From Brucella rhizosphaerae (GTDB lineage Bacteria > Pseudomonadota > Alphaproteobacteria > Rhizobiales > Rhizobiaceae), in NCBI RefSeq assembly GCF_002252475.1, contig NZ_NNRK01000034.1, positions 1-64,000 on the forward strand: a DNA stretch of 64,000 nt, read 5' to 3'. Numbering within the stretch: position 1 is the stretch's first letter; every line of letters begins with the position of its first letter. Made by a program: the position numbers and the translations under genes. A model generated the notes under the pieces. It worked only from the letters and a program-made list of their open reading frames with translations. It did no database searches and was not told the origin of the DNA. Positions 57,380-64,000 of this stretch are shown here, piece after piece.

Positions 57380-58306
57380 TCAACTCTGCCTGTATCGACG
57401 AAAGTGACCGACCAGCGCCTCTTTGCCATTCACGATCATAATGCCCGCTATGACAAATACCGTGCCCACAACGAAACTGGTTTCGATAGGCTCGCCCAGA
57501 ATAACCGCACCTAAAATCACCCCGAAAATCGGTGTCATGAAAGAGAGCGACCCCAATTGGGACGCGCGATATATCCGCAGAAGCTGAAACCAGACCAGAA
57601 ACACCGCGAAAGACACGATCACAGCCTGAAAGGCAAAGCTTCCCACCACCATACCGTTCCAGTTGATCTGTGCCTGGCCCATCAGGAATGCGGCAACAGA
57701 CAAGGTCACAAAGGCTGTCAGAAGCTGATAGAGCAAGGTCTGTTTCGCTGGCAGCGCCGCAAGACGCGATCCTCGAACCACAACTGTCGTTGCTCCCCAC
57801 GCAGCTCCCGCAAGCAAACAGAGGACATCGCCAACTAGCATAGTGTGGAGATCACCATGCATCGCCTCACCCCGAACGAGGAAGGCAATGGCGATTCCGG
57901 CAAAGGCAACACCGATACCGCCCCATTGGATCGTCGTCAGACGCTCTGATGGAACCAGAACATGCAAGCCGAGTGCTGCAAACAGCGGTGCCGTATAGAG
58001 CAAAACCACAGCATGGGCAGCAGAGGTTAATCGCAACCCCTCACCCAGAAACAGGTATTCAAGCGCAAACAACAAGCCGACCAGCAAGCCCGGTTTCCAG
58101 ATTCCGTTGGCAATTGTCAGTGTTTCACGCCGGACGATCATGACGGCGGCGATCAATGCAGCCCCTACGCCCGAACGCAGCGCGATCTGGAACAATGGTG
58201 AAATATCCGCAGCCGTCATTTTCAGCAGCACTTGCTGCAAGCCGAGGCTGATGCAGACTAAGAGCATCAGTCCAAACGCCTGCGTGTCGACGGGCTTTCG
58301 CTCCAT
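57380..58306 (-). CDS. EamA/DMT family transporter
   Basis: A 308-residue ten-helix DMT exporter: first-half motif LMLLVCISLGLQQVLLKMTAADISPLFQIALRSGVGA, second half from about 150 including TPIFGVILGAVILGEPI. The start is at 58306 (AGGA 8-11 nt upstream); the in-frame open stretch to 59188 is antisense to the araC gene and is not part of it. Divergent from an AraC regulator, which probably controls it. Confidence 0.92.
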   Translation of the reverse strand: MERKPVDTQAFGLMLLVCISLGLQQVLLKMTAADISPLFQIALRSGVGAALIAAVMIVRRETLTIANGIWKPGLLVGLLFALEYLFLGEGLRLTSAAHAVVLLYTAPLFAALGLHVLVPSERLTTIQWGGIGVAFAGIAIAFLVRGEAMHGDLHTMLVGDVLCLLAGAAWGATTVVVRGSRLAALPAKQTLLYQLLTAFVTLSVAAFLMGQAQINWNGMVVGSFAFQAVIVSFAVFLVWFQLLRIYRASQLGSLSFMTPIFGVILGAVILGEPIETSFVVGTVFVIAGIMIVNGKEALVGHFRRYRQS

Positions 58307-58405
58307 TGTCCGAATCCTCGTGATTAATCCGAACAACTGATGTACGCTTGTCGGGTATAGAGCATATAGCTCGAAACTGCCAAACCTTAGCGCTAGATTG
58401 CCATA

Positions 58406-59200
58406 ATGGCTGTAATCACCCTCGAAGCCACGCATCAACCACCGTTTACCGAAGCATTGCCAGAGCCGCTGTTCTTCCGAACGGCCTGTATGCCACCGGC
58501 TGCACGCTATCCTATGCATAGCCATCATTGGGGTGAGTTCGTCTATTCTTTCACCGGCGTGATGGAAGTGCGCATTGGCGAAAGTCATCTGCTGGCCCCG
58601 CCGCAATATGGAATATGGTTGCCTCCGCATATCGAGCATCAGGGCCTCAATCGTCAGGAAGTTTGTTACTGCTCGCTGTATGTGAGCGAAGAGCTTTGCG
58701 CCGATCTTCCAGCCAAGGCCTGTGCGCTCAGCCTTGATCCACTGATCCGCACCATGCTCGAACATCTGCGGATGAAGAAGCCATCGCAACCACAGCGCCC
58801 TCAGGAAACACGGCTGCTGCATACATTGCTCGACCAGCTGGCGATTGCCCCATGTGCAGGGTCTTACCTCCCCTCCAGCAATGATCCTGCGCTTCAAAAA
58901 ATCCTGTCGATCCTGGAAACCGATCCAGGCGATAATCGCACCCTTCACGATCTTGCAAAGATCGCCAATACATCCGAACGCACGCTTATGCGGCGCTGCA
59001 AGCAGGAACTCGGTATGAGCTTTCCAGAATGGAAACAGCGTCTCAGAACGCTTAAAGCGATGCCGCTGCTTGAAAGTGGAGCGAAGGTTGAACATGTGGC
59101 GCTTGACCTTGGCTATGCAAGCGCATCGGCGTTCATCGCTATGTTCCGCAAACTGATGGGTGTCACGCCCGACGAATATCGCCGACAAATTGGTGCCTGA
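58406..59200 (+). CDS. AraC family transcriptional regulator
   Basis: A 264-residue regulator. The N-terminal cupin-like sensor begins at about 30 (YPMHSHHWGEFVYSFTGVMEVRIGESHLLAPPQYGIWLPPHIEH); the C-terminal double helix-turn-helix spans about 160-262 with the AraC signature GYASASAFIAMFRKLMGVTPDEYRRQ. Divergent from the EamA exporter across 99 bp; exporters next to such regulators are usually under their control. The inducer is unknown. Confidence 0.93.
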   Translation: MAVITLEATHQPPFTEALPEPLFFRTACMPPAARYPMHSHHWGEFVYSFTGVMEVRIGESHLLAPPQYGIWLPPHIEHQGLNRQEVCYCSLYVSEELCADLPAKACALSLDPLIRTMLEHLRMKKPSQPQRPQETRLLHTLLDQLAIAPCAGSYLPSSNDPALQKILSILETDPGDNRTLHDLAKIANTSERTLMRRCKQELGMSFPEWKQRLRTLKAMPLLESGAKVEHVALDLGYASASAFIAMFRKLMGVTPDEYRRQIGA

Positions 59201-59242
59201 GCAAATTTCAAAAAGAGTGAAACGGTTTCGGGACCAGCATGC
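59201..59242. repeat. Mosaic repeat, degenerate module A (copy 9)
   Basis: GCAAATTTCAAAAAGAGTGAAACGGTTTCGGGACCAGCATGC begins at the base after the araC stop codon; the pairing GCA...TGC and TTTC/GAAA-like core is retained. Confidence 0.6.
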
Positions 59243-59363
59243 GTTTTAAACGCAGCAGAATCTGACTGTTTTCTCGTGCAGGGATGCGGGAGATATTAAA
59301 GTTGCATTGCTTGCGTGGCTTGCCCTTGTTCTTGCCCAAAGCAACCGCTACATCTCGCCTAAA

Positions 59364-59405
59364 GCATCGCTCCGGAGCCTGACTGGATTTTGGACAATAC
59401 GATGC
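59364..59405. repeat. Palindromic repeat, module E (copy 2)
   Basis: GCATCG ... CGATGC arms with ACTGGATTTTGGACA between them, followed by AGAGATTCA, matching the GGATTTTTGGACA-like core and the GCAGATTCA end of 41764-41815. Confidence 0.55.
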
Positions 59406-59481
59406 AGAGATTCAAAGGGTTGGAGCGGTCTTTCCAGGTCATTTTTTGATCTGCGCCACTCCGATTGCCAAGGAGACCTTT

Positions 59482-59772
59482 ATGATCGCATTGTTCCGCA
59501 CCATTGATCTGGCGCTCGATATCTATACTTGGATCATTATCGCTAGTGCCGTTTTCTCATGGCTCTATGCGTTCAACGTGATCAATTCTTCCAATCGCTT
59601 TGTCGCTGCCATCGGCGAGTTTCTTTACAAAGTAACTGAACCGGTTCTGCGCCCGCTCCGCAATATCCTGCCCAATCTCGGTGGCATTGATATTTCGCCG
59701 ATCGTCGTGCTGCTGATTATCTTCTTCATCCGCCAGTTTATGTGGACGACACTGCTTCCCGCACTGGTGTAA
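59482..59772 (+). CDS. YggT family membrane protein
   Basis: A 96-residue protein with two hydrophobic helices and the YggT signature [35 protein letters not shown]. Related proteins are linked to osmotic balance and cell division (YlmG/CCB3). The start is the ATG at 59482, with AAGGAG 6-7 nt before it; an upstream in-frame start at 59446 has none. Confidence 0.93.
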   Translation: MIALFRTIDLALDIYTWIIIASAVFSWLYAFNVINSSNRFVAAIGEFLYKVTEPVLRPLRNILPNLGGIDISPIVVLLIIFFIRQFMWTTLLPALV

Positions 59773-59797
59773 AACACACAGCGATTAGCAATTAAAC

Positions 59798-59829
59798 AAA
59801 AACGCCCGGATTTTAATCCGGGCGTTTTT
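59798..59829. terminator. Bidirectional intrinsic terminator (yggT / ppa)
   Basis: AAAAACGCCCGGATT (59798-59812) and its exact complement (59815-59829), 2-nt loop, ending in five T. It serves yggT (+) and also faces ppa (-). Confidence 0.92.
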
Positions 59830-59832
59830 GTC

Positions 59833-59920
59833 AGAGCATAATCCCACCGTAGTGAAACGAGGAACGATAAGATCAGCTATAAATAAAAGGTTCAGAACAC
59901 CAATCTGATCGGCGCTCTGA
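59833..59920. repeat. Interspersed repeat, modules C (inverted) and B (copy 3)
   Basis: AGAGCATAATC ... CGAGGAACGATAAGATC (inverted module C) followed by TCTGATCGGCGCTCTG (module B). It lies between the terminator and the ppa stop codon. Confidence 0.6.
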
Positions 59921-59935
59921 ACCATCAAAGGCTGA

Positions 59936-60466
59936 TTACTTGCCCTTGGCGCGTTCGATCGCTTCAACGATGAACTTGCGCGCGTAATCTTCATCACCCC
60001 AGTCACCGATCTTAACCCACTTGCCAGGTTCCAGATCCTTGTAGTGCTCAAAGAAGTGCGCAATCTGCTTGAGCGTGATTTCCGGCAGATCGGAATAATC
60101 ATGCACCTTTTCATAGCGCTGCGTCAGTTTTGGCGAAGGAACTGCGATGATCTTCTCATCCTTGCCTGAATTGTCTTCCATGACCAGAACACCGATTGGA
60201 CGGCAATTGATCACGCAGCCTGGGATCAGTGGACGAGTGTTGCAGACCAAAACATCGATCGGATCGCCATCTTCTGACAGCGTATGCGGAACGAAGCCAT
60301 AATTGCCCGGATAGGTCATCGGCGTATAAAGAAAGCGGTCCACAATCAGGGCGCCAGCTTCTTTGTCCATCTCGTACTTGATCGGCTGTCCGCCAACTGG
60401 CACTTCGATGATTACGTTGATGTCTTCTGGCGGATTTTTACCAATCGAGATAGCATCAATATTCAT
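59936..60466 (-). CDS. ppa: Inorganic pyrophosphatase, family I
   Basis: A 176-residue soluble pyrophosphatase that drives biosynthesis by removing diphosphate. The metal-binding motif DGDPIDVLV (66-74) and [12 protein letters not shown] are intact; E21 and K30 fit the active-site positions. Normal length. Single gene. Confidence 0.98.
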   Translation of the reverse strand: MNIDAISIGKNPPEDINVIIEVPVGGQPIKYEMDKEAGALIVDRFLYTPMTYPGNYGFVPHTLSEDGDPIDVLVCNTRPLIPGCVINCRPIGVLVMEDNSGKDEKIIAVPSPKLTQRYEKVHDYSDLPEITLKQIAHFFEHYKDLEPGKWVKIGDWGDEDYARKFIVEAIERAKGK

Positions 60467-60605
60467 GATGGGTCCTTTCGTGTCGCGCTCTGATAACGGG
60501 TTTCATGTTTCCGTGCAAGAAAAACGAAAGTTCAATAAAACGCGACGAATTGTCGTTCTCTTGAATGGAATAGAGCGCGATCAGGTTATATGTTCGTTTT
60601 AGTGA

Positions 60606-61388
60606 TTATTCACCCAGTTCTTTCAGCCGTTGAACAGCTGTTGGTGGCATGGGTGGTGCGTTGGTGTCACGACTTGCTGCGACCAGAAGTTCATCACAGG
60701 CCGTTTCAGTTGTATCGATCAGTCGACGCAGGAATTCTTCCTTTTCGAGTCCCGCCGGAATAAGCGGCAGCACACGGCAACGGATGGTCCCCGGGAAACG
60801 CAGGATTTTACGACGTGGCCAGTAAAGCCCGGCATTGTGCGCGATCGGAAGAACCGGAAGATCCAGCGCTTCATAGAGATGCACGATGCCGTATTTATAC
60901 TGTGGCGGCGCGCCGGGTGAACGGCGCGTTCCCTCAGGATAGATCAGTATCTGCCGACCTTCGGAAATGGCTTTTTCGGCACCCCTGGTGATGGAATGCA
61001 GCGCCTTGACGCGCGATCCACGATCAACCGGGATCATTTCCATCTTCGCGACATACCAGCCAAAGAGCGGTATCCGCATCAGCTCGCGTTTCAGGATCAA
61101 AACCGGATCGTCAAGCTGCGGCAGGAATGCATAGGTGTCCCACGCGGACTGATGCTTAGGTGCTACGATATAAGCGCCCTCAGGAATATTCTCGAGGCCT
61201 TCGATCACATAATCGGTGCCAGCTATATATTTTTGAAGCCACAGATTAACCCGGGCCCAGGTTTTGGGAACAATCCAGGCCTTCTTGCGGGGAAGCAGAA
61301 AATAGAACGGCGTATAGAGGATCATCTGCACAAGAGTGCCGACATAGAAGGCGATATTGAACAGGATAGAGCGCAGATAGAGAAGCAT
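60606..61388 (-). CDS. plsC: 1-acyl-sn-glycerol-3-phosphate acyltransferase
   Basis: A 260-residue inner-membrane acyltransferase making phosphatidic acid. HX4D is H79-QSAW-D84, and the glycerol-phosphate-binding motif is E152-G-T-R155 (YPEGTRRSPGAP). Two N-terminal hydrophobic segments (about 5-33) anchor it. It ends the ftsE-ftsX-ydcF-plsC block, though a 348-bp gap separates it from ydcF. Confidence 0.95.
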   Translation of the reverse strand: MLLYLRSILFNIAFYVGTLVQMILYTPFYFLLPRKKAWIVPKTWARVNLWLQKYIAGTDYVIEGLENIPEGAYIVAPKHQSAWDTYAFLPQLDDPVLILKRELMRIPLFGWYVAKMEMIPVDRGSRVKALHSITRGAEKAISEGRQILIYPEGTRRSPGAPPQYKYGIVHLYEALDLPVLPIAHNAGLYWPRRKILRFPGTIRCRVLPLIPAGLEKEEFLRRLIDTTETACDELLVAASRDTNAPPMPPTAVQRLKELGE

Positions 61389-61736
61389 CGTATCGGCGAG
61401 AACCTTGGTTATGCCTGTTCAACGCATCAGTTTGACGCGAATAGATCAGGTAAAAGAAACTGGGAGCTTTTCCAAGAAAGCAGCGGCACCGATATATCAG
61501 GAAGTTGAGCATTTTCCATAAGGAAATCTCAGCGACCGATGATCAATTCAGCGTCACTTACTACGGTTCAAGTTAAGACTGAATCGTTGGAACCGCTCTG
61601 GTGGTCTGATTCCGACATTTGCATCTCTCAATGACAAGCGTTGAGCAAATACCGGAAACTGAATGACCACTCGCTATTTGTTCTTACGCATTGTCCTACG
61701 CAAAACCGCTTCGCACCTTTGGCTCAAATGCTTGAA
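61389..61736. other. Intergenic region between plsC and ydcF genes
   Basis: 348 bp without a supported gene. It contains a half copy of module D (about 61581-61600) and an inverted module A variant (61688-61732). The plsC promoter probably lies within 61389-61560. Confidence 0.45.
61688..61732. repeat. Mosaic repeat, module A variant, inverted (copy 10)
   Basis: GCATTGTCCTACGCAAAACC ... GCACCTTTGGCTCAAATGC, nearly the same as 18959-19003. It lies 5 bases past the ydcF stop codon. Confidence 0.75.
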
Positions 61737-62357
61737 TTATGAGGGTTCGAATGCGCTTCCGAAAATTTTCGCTCCACCAACGCGAAGGGCAGCTCCCAGA
61801 TATTTGACATATTCAATGAACAGAACTCTGAGTGTGTCGCCTTCAGCTACCCAGCTGTGCGCGCGCTTTTCGCCATTCACCACTGGATAAGGCACAAATT
61901 CCACATCCTGCATCCGGTAGGACATCTCAAGAATGCTGCGTGGGATATGGTAATTATTGGTGACGACGATCACACGATGATAGTTGTTGGCGCGGATCCA
62001 GCGTTCGCTTTCGGTCGCGTTTCCAACGGTATTGAGCGCGGAACGGTCAAGATCGACGCAACAATCGAACAGGCTTTGTTCGGTATGTGTGGCACGCTGC
62101 AGCGATTTTTCCGTGGTGGACGGATGAACGCCGCTGATCAACAAGCGCTTGCCCTGCTTGTCTTTTAGAAGATCAAGTGCTGCCTGTATGCGCGACTGCC
62201 CGCCCGTCAGCACGACAATAGCGTCAGCTGGCTCGTCAAGCACCGGCGATTGCATGCTGGTGACCTTCTCGCTGAAGGCAACAAAGCCGATCAGAAAGGC
62301 GACAAGGGCCAGAAACAGCACAATGGAAATAGGCTGAAGTCGTCGAAATACACGCAT
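61737..62357 (-). CDS. YdcF/ElyC family (DUF218) membrane protein
   Basis: A 206-residue protein with one N-terminal membrane helix (about 10-30) and a DUF218 domain: ADAIVVLTGGQSRIQAALDLLKDKQGKRLLISGVHP ... NTVGNATESERWIRANNYHRVIVVTNNYHIPRSILEM. ElyC and SanA relatives affect envelope polysaccharide. The start is uncertain: ATG at 62357 or 62399, both without clear Shine-Dalgarno; the open frame further upstream to 62846 is antisense to ftsX. Downstream of ftsX on the same strand. Confidence 0.85.
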   Translation of the reverse strand: MRVFRRLQPISIVLFLALVAFLIGFVAFSEKVTSMQSPVLDEPADAIVVLTGGQSRIQAALDLLKDKQGKRLLISGVHPSTTEKSLQRATHTEQSLFDCCVDLDRSALNTVGNATESERWIRANNYHRVIVVTNNYHIPRSILEMSYRMQDVEFVPYPVVNGEKRAHSWVAEGDTLRVLFIEYVKYLGAALRVGGAKIFGSAFEPS

Positions 62358-62644
62358 TAGGACAGACCATATGAATTTACCGACAGCTGACGCAAGCATT
62401 GATGGCGTATGCGCAGAAGAGGGCGCATCCGTTTCGCGGCTGCGGCGCCAAACCACAGCGCCCATATGCGCTTCCGTCTTTGCCTCTCTGCCTGCCACTG
62501 CATCAACGCTTTCCGAACGCCCCGCCAATACCGTTTGCTGAACCTTGTGTTCACTCACCTTGCCATCATAGCCATCATTGCGGCGATAACCCGGAAAGTT
62601 GCCGGAAATTCGTGACTTCCGATCGGTGTTGGCAAAAAAGACGG

Positions 62645-63682
62645 TCATTCGGCCCGTACTCCCGGACCATCCATAGTTGAGAGCTGGCGAACAACTGTCA
62701 GACGACTTGTCAGCATCGTCAGCACACTCACCAGAATGATGATTACAGCCGCGCCAATATAGCCATCGCGACCAATGGCAAAATTGCCAAACATTGCAGC
62801 AGCCTGATCGGCAGCCGGTGTCCCCATATGTCGCGACGCCCACCATGAGAAGACGAAAAACACAAACATGGCAGCCATACCGCCAAACAGCGCGCCTTTA
62901 AGTGCTGTACGGAAGAAATGCCATTCGAATTCGCGCGCGACGAATTTCGATTCCGCCCCGATGAAATGCAGGACTTCGATGATATGGCCATTGCCAGACA
63001 TGGCGCCACGGGTAGCAAAGATAACCGTCAGAACGGTTGCTGCCACCACAAGCGACAAGACGCCTGTGCCAATCAGCACTGTCGTATTGGCCATCGAAAC
63101 AAGTCTGTCGACCCATGTGCGATGGTCGTCAAAACTTGCGCTCGGAATTGCGCGGGTGATTTCAGCGCGCATGGTTTCAAAATCTGGCGGCGTATTCTCG
63201 TCAATGGTGACAACAACCAGACGAGGAACCGGCAATTCATCGATGTTAAGGCCGCTGCCAAGCCATGGTTCAAGCAAGCGAGCGGTCGCATCCTTGTCAA
63301 TGATGCTGGTATCTTTCACGCCAGCAAAGCCGCGCGCAATGCCGCTTGCATCCTGAAGCGCCTTGTCCATATCAAGCCCATCAACCGGACGGATCTGAAT
63401 GGTTGCCTCGCGCGCAATCTGGCTTTGCCACTGGGCTGCCGAAGCCCGCACCAGCGTCACACCACCAAGGGTGAGGCAGGCAAGAAATGTCATGATCGCA
63501 ATCACGATCACCAGCGCCGTACCCGTCACACTTCCATCAGGCACGATGGGGCTTGGCCCTTGCCGCTTTCTGCGCTTACCAATGCGGACCATAAGCATAT
63601 CCTTGAGGTCTTCAAAGCGTATGCGCAGGTCGTCCATGACCTTTCGTAAAACTTTCTGCCAGTCCCTGTCAGCATCAATCAT
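62645..63682 (-). CDS. ftsX: Cell division protein FtsX
   Basis: A 345-residue permease-like subunit of the FtsEX complex. A basic cytoplasmic N-terminus (to about 52) precedes four hydrophobic segments (one near 55-80, three in the C-terminal 140 residues) and a periplasmic loop (about 85-205). FtsEX uses ATP to activate peptidoglycan hydrolases at the septum. The start at 63682 overlaps the ftsE stop by eight bases (ATGATTGA). Confidence 0.93.
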   Translation of the reverse strand: MIDADRDWQKVLRKVMDDLRIRFEDLKDMLMVRIGKRRKRQGPSPIVPDGSVTGTALVIVIAIMTFLACLTLGGVTLVRASAAQWQSQIAREATIQIRPVDGLDMDKALQDASGIARGFAGVKDTSIIDKDATARLLEPWLGSGLNIDELPVPRLVVVTIDENTPPDFETMRAEITRAIPSASFDDHRTWVDRLVSMANTTVLIGTGVLSLVVAATVLTVIFATRGAMSGNGHIIEVLHFIGAESKFVAREFEWHFFRTALKGALFGGMAAMFVFFVFSWWASRHMGTPAADQAAAMFGNFAIGRDGYIGAAVIIILVSVLTMLTSRLTVVRQLSTMDGPGVRAE

Positions 63683-64000
63683 AGATATCGAGCCGCCCAT
63701 GTTCGAGGATCATGCGCCGCGCATTGACCTGTTCCATCAGGGACAGATCGTGCGTTGCAATGATGACAGCAGTGCCTGAGCGGTTAAGCTCTGTGAAAAG
63801 CCGCAGCAAGCGCTTGGCGAGTGGCGGATCGACATTGCCCGTCGGTTCATCCGCCAGCAGCAGCTCCGGTTGGTCGATCAATGCACGCGCAATCGCTGCA
63901 CGCTGCTTTTCACCGCCAGAAAGCACCGGAGGCAACACATTCATACGGTCACCGAGCCCGACCCAGTGCAACAGCTCTTCGACCTCATGACGATAGGTGG
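63675..64000 (-). CDS. ftsE: Cell division ATP-binding protein FtsE (C-terminal part, cut by window end)
   Basis: The last 108 codons are present; the N-terminus and Walker A lie beyond base 64000. Visible motifs are the ABC signature LSGGEKQR, Walker B ELLLADEPTGNVD and the switch histidine in VIIATHD. The coding frame is open to the window edge, so any start inside the window is not real. Overlaps ftsX as a coupled pair. Confidence 0.95.
   Translation of the reverse strand, partial: TYRHEVEELLHWVGLGDRMNVLPPVLSGGEKQRAAIARALIDQPELLLADEPTGNVDPPLAKRLLRLFTELNRSGTAVIIATHDLSLMEQVNARRMILEHGRLDIYD

Noticed and set aside
57380..59188. A 602-codon open frame covering the EamA exporter
   Set aside because: Its first 294 codons are antisense to a clear araC gene; the conserved exporter starts at 58306 with its own AGGA site.
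61737..62846. Extended 369-codon form of the YdcF protein
   Set aside because: The extension overlaps ftsX in another frame and reads as non-protein-like; the conserved part starts near 62357.

Overview
The window looks like a core chromosomal segment of a Brucella/Ochrobactrum-type alphaproteobacterium (Hyphomicrobiales, Brucellaceae). The gene order lysC-ptsP-prfA-prmC, the block comF-grxC-nitrilase-DUF1178, the secA / parvulin / argJ / GNAT / mutT block, etfB-etfA-hbd, the TIGR02302 (DUF4175) protein, a DUF4167 protein, a DUF2125 protein and ftsE-ftsX-ydcF-plsC are all familiar from that order. The assignment rests on remembered family and synteny knowledge, not a search. Coding density is high. 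No phage, insertion sequence, CRISPR array, plasmid or defence module is visible.

Region 1 to 8 kb holds envelope and protein quality control: an inner-membrane M23 peptidase, a periplasmic L,D-transpeptidase, ClpB with a heat-shock type promoter, and a DUF4167 protein with an asparagine tract. 8 to 24 kb carries translation termination (prmC, prfA), the nitrogen-PTS enzyme EI-Ntr (ptsP), aspartate kinase, ubiquinone synthesis (ubiG), a thiol/redox and amidase cluster, a Nudix/GNAT pair, argJ and a secreted parvulin. 24 to 31 kb carries secA, a polysaccharide flippase-like protein translationally coupled to a CelD-type acyltransferase, an unlisted 34-residue membrane peptide and tRNA-Leu(CAA). 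31 to 38 kb carries a PLP sulfur lyase, UspA, cysK, an unlisted 42-residue protein, a 3-hydroxyacyl-CoA dehydrogenase and the electron-transfer flavoprotein. 38 to 45 kb carries queCDE, a corrinoid adenosyltransferase, a twin-TM protein and several transporters. 45 to 56 kb carries TlpA, argH, LptM-like lipoprotein, lysA, TIGR02302, hpt, hisC, tyrC and DUF2125. 56 to 64 kb carries a ChaC-type cyclotransferase, a divergent AraC/EamA pair, yggT, ppa, plsC, ydcF, ftsX and the C-terminal part of ftsE, cut by the window end.

The genes are mostly housekeeping: amino-acid synthesis (Lys/Thr/Met via lysC and lysA, Arg via argJ and argH, Cys via cysK, His via hisC, Tyr via tyrC), envelope biogenesis and division. 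Many intergenic regions contain members of at least six families of short palindromic mosaic repeats, often starting at or within a few bases of a stop codon.

The most interesting non-standard signals are a 34-aa membrane ORF whose Shine-Dalgarno sequence is locked in a hairpin (30482-30512), a 42-aa ORF with a good Shine-Dalgarno (34417-34545), a perfect FNR/FixK-type box before uspA, a perfect 16-bp ACGT palindrome before etfBA, and a heat-shock promoter of clpB separated from its gene by a mosaic repeat. I did not find a clearly new multi-gene system.
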